NCBI RefSeq assembly: GCF_016056305.1
Contig: NZ_JAECZC010000001.1
Span: 94,429-152,093, forward strand
DNA length: 57,665 nucleotides
Reading direction: 5' to 3'
From: Amazonocrinis nigriterrae CENA67
Lineage (GTDB): Bacteria > Cyanobacteriota > Cyanobacteriia > Cyanobacteriales > Nostocaceae
A program made the position numbers and the translations under genes. The notes beneath the pieces were generated by a model. The model worked only from the letters and a program-made list of their open reading frames with translations. It had not been told where the DNA came from and searched no databases. Shown piece after piece: positions 54,036 to 57,665 of the stretch. Within the stretch, counting starts at the first letter, position 1. Each line of letters begins with the position of its first letter.

Positions 54036-54470
54036 TTAGACTGATGGAAAAGGCTTGAGCCAGCCAAGTTGAATAGCGGTATGGAGAGCGATCGCTCCCA
54101 CTGCAAACAAAGATATACTTTCAACAGCCAGCACTAAAAAAGGCAAAACTGTGCTGTGTGAATTCCAGCCGATTTCTATCTGGCTTAATCCTCGCACCAA
54201 ACCAAAAGCTAACACACCACCAGCTTTGAGTTGAGGATTTTGATCTGAGCGGATGATATAGCGATAAGTGACGCCAAACAGCAAACCAGAAAAAACAGCG
54301 ATCGCACAACTTAGCCACCAGTGCCAATTAAAATCTATTTGTAGATAGGCTAGTGATGGAAAATACTTCGCTAGCAGTGAGGTATTGACAAAACTGGCAA
54401 TGATAAAAGCAGAACTCAGAGAAAAACCTCCAATGATTCCAGCTTTGAGAGATTCTAAGCGTTCTGCCAT
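54036..54470 (-). CDS. Small integral membrane protein, conserved-looking
   Basis: 144 residues from ATG 54470 (MAERLESLKAGIIGGFSLSS); the longest frame starts at 54611 inside purine-rich repeats and its first 47 residues are unlikely to be real. A GTG at 54497 is another option. Four hydrophobic helices: IIGGFSLSSAFIIASFV, WHWWLSCAIAVFSGLLFGVTYRYII, LKAGGVLAFGLVRGLSQIE and FLVLAVESISLFAVGAIAL. Pattern and position next to petN resemble a cyanobacterial/chloroplast protein of unknown function. Divergent from petN. Confidence 0.75.
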   Translation of the reverse strand: MAERLESLKAGIIGGFSLSSAFIIASFVNTSLLAKYFPSLAYLQIDFNWHWWLSCAIAVFSGLLFGVTYRYIIRSDQNPQLKAGGVLAFGLVRGLSQIEIGWNSHSTVLPFLVLAVESISLFAVGAIALHTAIQLGWLKPFPSV

Positions 54471-54692
54471 CAATTGATGATCTGAAGTTTCTTTCACTTG
54501 ACTCCTGTATTCATGGCGACTGAGTATTGAGGAAGCGGAGGGAGATGGGGAGCTTTCGGAGCAGAGGAGCAGAGGAGCAGAGGGGATGAGGGAGATGAGG
54601 GAGAATAACAACTGACAACTAACTTCAAAGTCCCCAGTTCCCAGTATGATAAATATTAGATACGGTTTGTAAATAATTTCAAAAGTAAAACT

Positions 54693-54782
54693 ATGGCGAT
54701 TTTGACACTGGGTTGGGTATCACTTTTGGTTGTGTTTACTTGGTCAATTGCAATGGTAGTTTGGGGACGCAACGGATTGTAA
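54693..54782 (+). CDS. petN: Cytochrome b6f complex subunit PetN
   Basis: 29 residues, beginning [20 protein letters not shown] and ending VVWGRNGL, the canonical PetN (subunit VIII). It is a single transmembrane helix at the periphery of the cytochrome b6f dimer and is needed for complex stability. Too short for ordinary ORF calling. A second small membrane peptide gene follows after seven bases. Confidence 0.96.
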   Translation: MAILTLGWVSLLVVFTWSIAMVVWGRNGL

Positions 54783-54789
54783 GGAAATC

Positions 54790-54951
54790 GTGGAAAGTCA
54801 ATTCCTGAGTATTTTGGCTTTAGTTGCTTTTGTGCTGTTGCTAGCAGTTACTGGTGGCATTGGATACTTAACGCTGGCAGATTGGCGCGATCGCCGTCGT
54901 CGAGAAGACGAAAAACGCGAAACCCGACGCACTCCTGCTAAACGGCGATAA
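54790..54951 (+). CDS. 53-residue membrane peptide downstream of petN
   Basis: GTG start at 54790 with AAGGAAA just upstream (54780-54786), VESQFLSILALVAFVLLLAV at the start, TAA at 54949. One helix (LSILALVAFVLLLAVTGGIGYL), then a strongly basic tail (WRDRRRREDEKRETRRTPAKRR). It is seven bases after petN, so the two are co-transcribed. A stem-loop terminator follows at 55001. Function unknown; a thylakoid accessory protein is plausible from context. Confidence 0.75.
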   Translation: MESQFLSILALVAFVLLLAVTGGIGYLTLADWRDRRRREDEKRETRRTPAKRR

Positions 54952-55000
54952 TTATCTCACAGCAAATTGAGCCTGGTTTTTTAGTTCAAAAAAATTTGAG

Positions 55001-55031
55001 AAGGGACACGGTAATAGCGTGTCCTTTCGTT
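55001..55031 (+). terminator. Terminator of the petN operon
   Basis: AAGGGACACG (55001-55010) and CGTGTCCTTT (55018-55027) form a ten-base stem with loop GTAATAG, followed by CGTTT. It sits 50 bases after the last stop. Confidence 0.8.
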
Positions 55032-55054
55032 TAATTGAGAATAATCAGCAATTT

Positions 55055-55288
55055 CTATTGTAATTTTTGTAACCAAGCAATTAAATCAGCTTCATTTGAA
55101 AAATCTAGTAAGGCTTCTGCTAAATCTTCTAACTGAGTTACGGATAACCTTTGCAGTTGTTGTTGTAATTCAGGAGTAATCACACCAATTCGCCTTGTTA
55201 ATAAACGCTGAATTATTTTTAATTCTCCTTGTTGTATTCCTTCCTCCATCCAGCTGGTGACAATTTGCATAACTACTTCCTTCAGCAA
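55055..55288 (-). pseudogene. Duplicated C-terminal fragment of an Rpn/PD-(D/E)XK-type protein
   Basis: A 77-codon frame whose sequence VVMQIVTSWMEEGIQQGELK, then RRIGVITPELQQQLQRLSV and LAEALLDFSNEADLIAWLQ, repeats the C-terminus of the neighbouring frame almost exactly. The DNA copies 55069-55280 and 55306-55517 are direct repeats 237 bases apart. Only the DUF4351-like tail is present, with no nuclease domain, so this is a tandem duplication remnant even if translated. Confidence 0.75.
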
Positions 55289-55517
55289 CTCTCATTCTAA
55301 TTGTTGTAACCAAGCAATTAAATCAGCTTCATTTGAAAAATCTAGTAAGGCTTCTGCTAAATTTTCTAACTGAGTTACGGATAACCTTTGCAGTTGTTGT
55401 TGTAATTCAGGAGTAATCACACCAATTCGCCTTGTTAATTGACGTTGAATAATTTTCAACTCTCCTTGTTGTATTCCTTCCTCCATCCAACTAGTGACAA
55501 TTTGCATAACTACCTCC
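55069..55517. repeat. Tandem direct duplication, period 237 bases
   Basis: Copies 55069-55280 and 55306-55517 are nearly identical (examples: GTAACCAAGCAATTAAATCA and CAATTTGCATAACTAC occur in both at the same spacing). The duplication covers the 3' end of the Rpn-type gene. The few differences suggest it is recent. Confidence 0.85.
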
Positions 55518-55963
55518 TGTTGAGTTGGTTCAAATTGAGCGATTTGAGTTTTAAAAATTTGTTCTTCTTGAGCATTTAGACGAAGGTAAGTGTCAATAAA
55601 CCCAGAAACCAATTGCATCCTTGCAGGATCTAACTGTAAGGTAGCCAGCAAGCGCAGACACTCAGATTTTACTCTGGGGCGGTCTTTTGGTGCTATGTTC
55701 ATTTTAGCCATGAGCGCACTAGCTACTGGGTTTTGTTGTTGCAGGAATTCTCGCCAATTCAGGCGATTCAACTGGATGACATCATAGTTGAACTGCAAGA
55801 TAACCTTATTGGGAAATGCTAATTGATGAAAACTGATCTCGGCTTTGTTGGGGCGATCGCTTGGTAAAATTTTGGTGGTGGGTAGTGGCTGGTTGTGGGA
55901 TTGGCTTTTTTTACGAACCGCAGAGGCGCAGAGGACGCAGAGTAAAAGATAAGAGGCGAACAA
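55292..55963 (-). pseudogene. 5'-truncated Rpn-family transposase/nuclease-like gene
   Basis: A 223-codon frame. From about residue 75 it reads NWREFLQQQNPVASALMAKMNIAPKDRPRVKSECLRLLATLQLDPARMQLVSGFIDTYLRLNAQEEQIF, the C-terminal half of cyanobacterial Rpn/DUF4351 proteins. The N-terminal PD-(D/E)XK nuclease part is missing: upstream codons come from an inserted ACGAACCGCAGAGGCGCAGAG repeat (55909-55942), which supplies the spurious start MFASYLLLCVLCASAV. Inactivation by repeat insertion or deletion is the simplest reading. Confidence 0.75.
55909..55942. repeat. ACGAACCGCAGAGGCGCAGAG interspersed repeat copy
   Basis: TTTTTTACGAACCGCAGAGG followed by CGCAGAGGACGCAGAG. It shares its first 28 or so bases with 22396-22430. 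Here it forms the apparent 5' end of the truncated Rpn-type frame. Confidence 0.75.
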
Positions 55964-56126
55964 TCGTAGAGATTGTTTAGACCATGCTTTTTGTTTCTGA
56001 GACTGAATTAGGGAAGCATATATCTATAAATTATCTATTTTAGATTATTGACAAATTACTATTTATATGGATAAGTTTTATAGTACATAAGTACCAAATT
56101 CAGTAGTGACTGTATTAAAGGAAATA

Positions 56127-56830
56127 ATGGCTAAACGACATAAGTCTGGCAGATGTGTACATTGCCTAGAAAACGTAGACAGTTTAACACGGGATCATGT
56201 TTTCCCGTCTGCCTGGTATCCAGATACTACTCCTGAAAATTTGCAAAGATGGACAATACCGTCCTGTAGAGAATGCAATCAAGAATATGGGAAGTTGGAA
56301 GAAGATCTACTACTTAGATTAGGTTTATGCATCGATCCTGAATACGCAAAATCTAGTGGGATTACAGAAAAAGTTTTAAGGTCGATAGATCCAGAATATG
56401 CAACCGATAGTAAAGAGAAACGAATAAGACAAAGAAAAAGAGAGAAGCTAATAAAAGAAATAGTTAAGTTTAAAACATTACCAAATAAAGGTATTTATCC
56501 AAATTTTCGTTCACAAAGCAATCGATACTATCCTGAATATCTGTCGATTATAATTCCATCAAAAAAATAGAGCGTCTGTGCCATAAAATTGTTCGTGGTA
56601 TAACTTATATTGTTGATAATAGCTTCATAGAACGAAATTTTAATATTGATTTTTTTGCAGTAGAAGATAAAAATGTTAAACATGTCATAGAATACCTTCA
56701 AAAAAGTTTAGAGAAATACGAGCGTCCAGGTATTAAAGTAGTACGTGTTATGGCAGATGACGAGAGAAATACAGGTTTTTATACCATAGAAATATGGAAT
56801 AAATTGAAAATGTATGCCATTGTAATTTAA
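56127..56830 (+). pseudogene. HNH-type protein gene split by a frameshift at an A-run
   Basis: Frame one starts at ATG 56127 (AAAGGA upstream) and carries two C-x2-C pairs and an HNH-like block: CVHCLENVDSLTRDHVFPSAW, then IPSCRECNQEYGKLEEDLLLRL. It stops at TAG 56568-56570. The -1 frame takes over at ATA 56567 and stays open to TAA 56828-56830 (ERLCHKIVRGITYIVDNSF, then FFAVEDKNVKHVIEYLQKSL and TGFYTIEIWNKLKMYAIVI), clearly the rest of the same protein. The junction is TCAAAAAAATAG, containing A AAA AAA. Together about 234 residues. It is either a frameshifted gene or one using -1 slippage. Confidence 0.7.
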
Positions 56831-56942
56831 ATTTGCAACACTTGCTTATTGATTAAAAAACTTGCCCCAGGAATATTACATCCCCAAGGCAAGCTAACTC
56901 TCTAAATTCTTCCTTGGCGCCCTTGGCGTCTTGGCGGTTCGT

Positions 56943-57665
56943 TTAAAGCTGCTTCACTTCCGAAACCAACTTCGACACCATATCCTTCGCGCTACCAAAG
57001 AGCATCGTAGTTTTATCCTTGTAGAACAACTCATTATCTACACCAGCAAAACCCGTACTCATCCCGCGCTTAATCACAATCGTTTGCTTCGCCCGATCTA
57101 CTTCCAGAATCGGCATACCATAAATTGGGCTATTGGTATCACTACGCGCCGCTGGATTTACCACATCATTCGCCCCAATTACTAAAGCCACATCGGCTTG
57201 TTCAAACTGGGGATTAATATCATCCATATCATACAACTGGGTATAAGGCACATTTGCCTCAGCCAGCAACACATTCATATGCCCCGGCATTCTTCCAGCT
57301 ACAGGATGAATAGCATACTTCACATCAACACCCATACGTTCTAATTGATCTGCCAATTCCCGCACACTATGCTGTGCTTGGGCTACAGCCATACCGTAAC
57401 CAGGTACAATCACCACGTTACGCGCATAACCCAACATCATCGCGCCTTCTTCGGGATCGATGCTGCGGACGGTTTGATCAATTGCAGCACCACCAGCCGC
57501 ACCACCACCGGCGGCGGCTGTACCAAAAGCACTGAACAATACGCTGAACAGCGAACGGTTCATTGCTTTACACATAATTTCAGTAAGGATAATACCAGAG
57601 GCTCCCACTAATGCCCCAGCGATGATCAACATATTGTTCATCACCACAAACCCAGCAGCCGATGC
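56943..57665 (-). CDS. pntB: NAD(P) transhydrogenase subunit beta, C-terminal part
   Basis: The frame is open from the right window edge to TAA at 56943, about 240 residues. It contains the last membrane helices (MLIIAGALVGASGIILTEIMCKAMNRSLFSVLF), the linker, and the NADP-binding domain III: VVIVPGYGMAVAQAQHSVREL, KYAIHPVAGRMPGHMNVLLAEANVPY, ADVALVIGANDVVNPAAR and VIKRGMSTGFAGVDNELFY. PntB with PntA couples proton flow to hydride transfer between NADH and NADP+ in the membrane. The N-terminus lies outside the window. Confidence 0.96.
   Translation of the reverse strand, partial: ASAAGFVVMNNMLIIAGALVGASGIILTEIMCKAMNRSLFSVLFSAFGTAAAGGGAAGGAAIDQTVRSIDPEEGAMMLGYARNVVIVPGYGMAVAQAQHSVRELADQLERMGVDVKYAIHPVAGRMPGHMNVLLAEANVPYTQLYDMDDINPQFEQADVALVIGANDVVNPAARSDTNSPIYGMPILEVDRAKQTIVIKRGMSTGFAGVDNELFYKDKTTMLFGSAKDMVSKLVSEVKQL

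Noticed and set aside
54471-54611. 47-residue N-terminal extension of the membrane protein near petN
   Set aside because: It is encoded by purine-rich tandem repeats and is low-complexity Ser/Pro/Leu. The ATG at 54470 gives a normal membrane-protein start.

Overview
The window looks like chromosome of a filamentous, probably heterocystous (Nostocales) cyanobacterium. Evidence is Psb28, PetN, light-dependent protochlorophyllide reductase, a fibrillin-type protein and carotenoid oxygenases; many GCGATCGC (HIP1) octamers; tandem heptamers such as CCCAATT/CCCAATG; and numerous small inverted-repeat elements. There is no plasmid or phage backbone.

Layout. 0-10 kb: housekeeping and photosynthesis genes (fibrillin fragment, DUF3134, mraY, moaB-like, psb28, dtd, por, a Mn exporter behind a yybP-ykoY type manganese riboswitch, a TPR membrane protein, a DUF39 homocysteine-biosynthesis protein). 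10-13.7 kb: gene-poor. 13.7-19.6 kb: diguanylate cyclase, S9 peptidase, and a catalase-related/lipoxygenase fusion. 19.7-32 kb: a long run of minus-strand genes that is the highlight. 32-38 kb: a STAND/WD40 protein diverging from that run and a long carotenoid oxygenase. 38-43 kb: GntR regulator and leuA, small ORFs, an HNH nuclease. 43-48 kb: a terminal oxidase operon (two DUF2231 proteins, subunits II, I, III) whose subunit II lacks the CuA ligands. 48-57.7 kb: glutamate-type dehydrogenase, apocarotenoid oxygenase, BT1-type transporter, exonuclease, petN, decayed Rpn-type and HNH genes, and the end of pntB.

Main discovery candidate. The minus-strand run 31969->21558 reads as a biosynthetic gene cluster for an N-nitroso (N-nitrosourea type) metabolite. 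It encodes, in transcription order, a 69-residue unknown peptide, a PRMT7/SznE-like arginine N-methyltransferase, a SznF-like two-metal-site enzyme (heme-oxygenase-like diiron domain plus cupin), a small Rieske ferredoxin overlapping it, an ATP-grasp ligase, an MFS exporter, an HSL-type hydrolase, a second ATP-grasp ligase, an alpha/beta hydrolase and an M24 peptidase. All ten metal ligands I recall for streptozotocin synthase SznF are present at a constant +7 offset. Directly downstream on the same strand lie a full-length Ada (O6-alkylguanine repair, methyl-responsive activator) and a 2OG-Fe(II) oxygenase. That is what one would expect as self-protection by a producer of a DNA-methylating nitroso compound. 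The likely logic is: methylate arginine, oxidise and rearrange it to an N-nitrosourea amino acid, couple it through ATP-grasp chemistry, trim and export it, and repair leaked damage. The product is unknown and the cluster boundary is inference.
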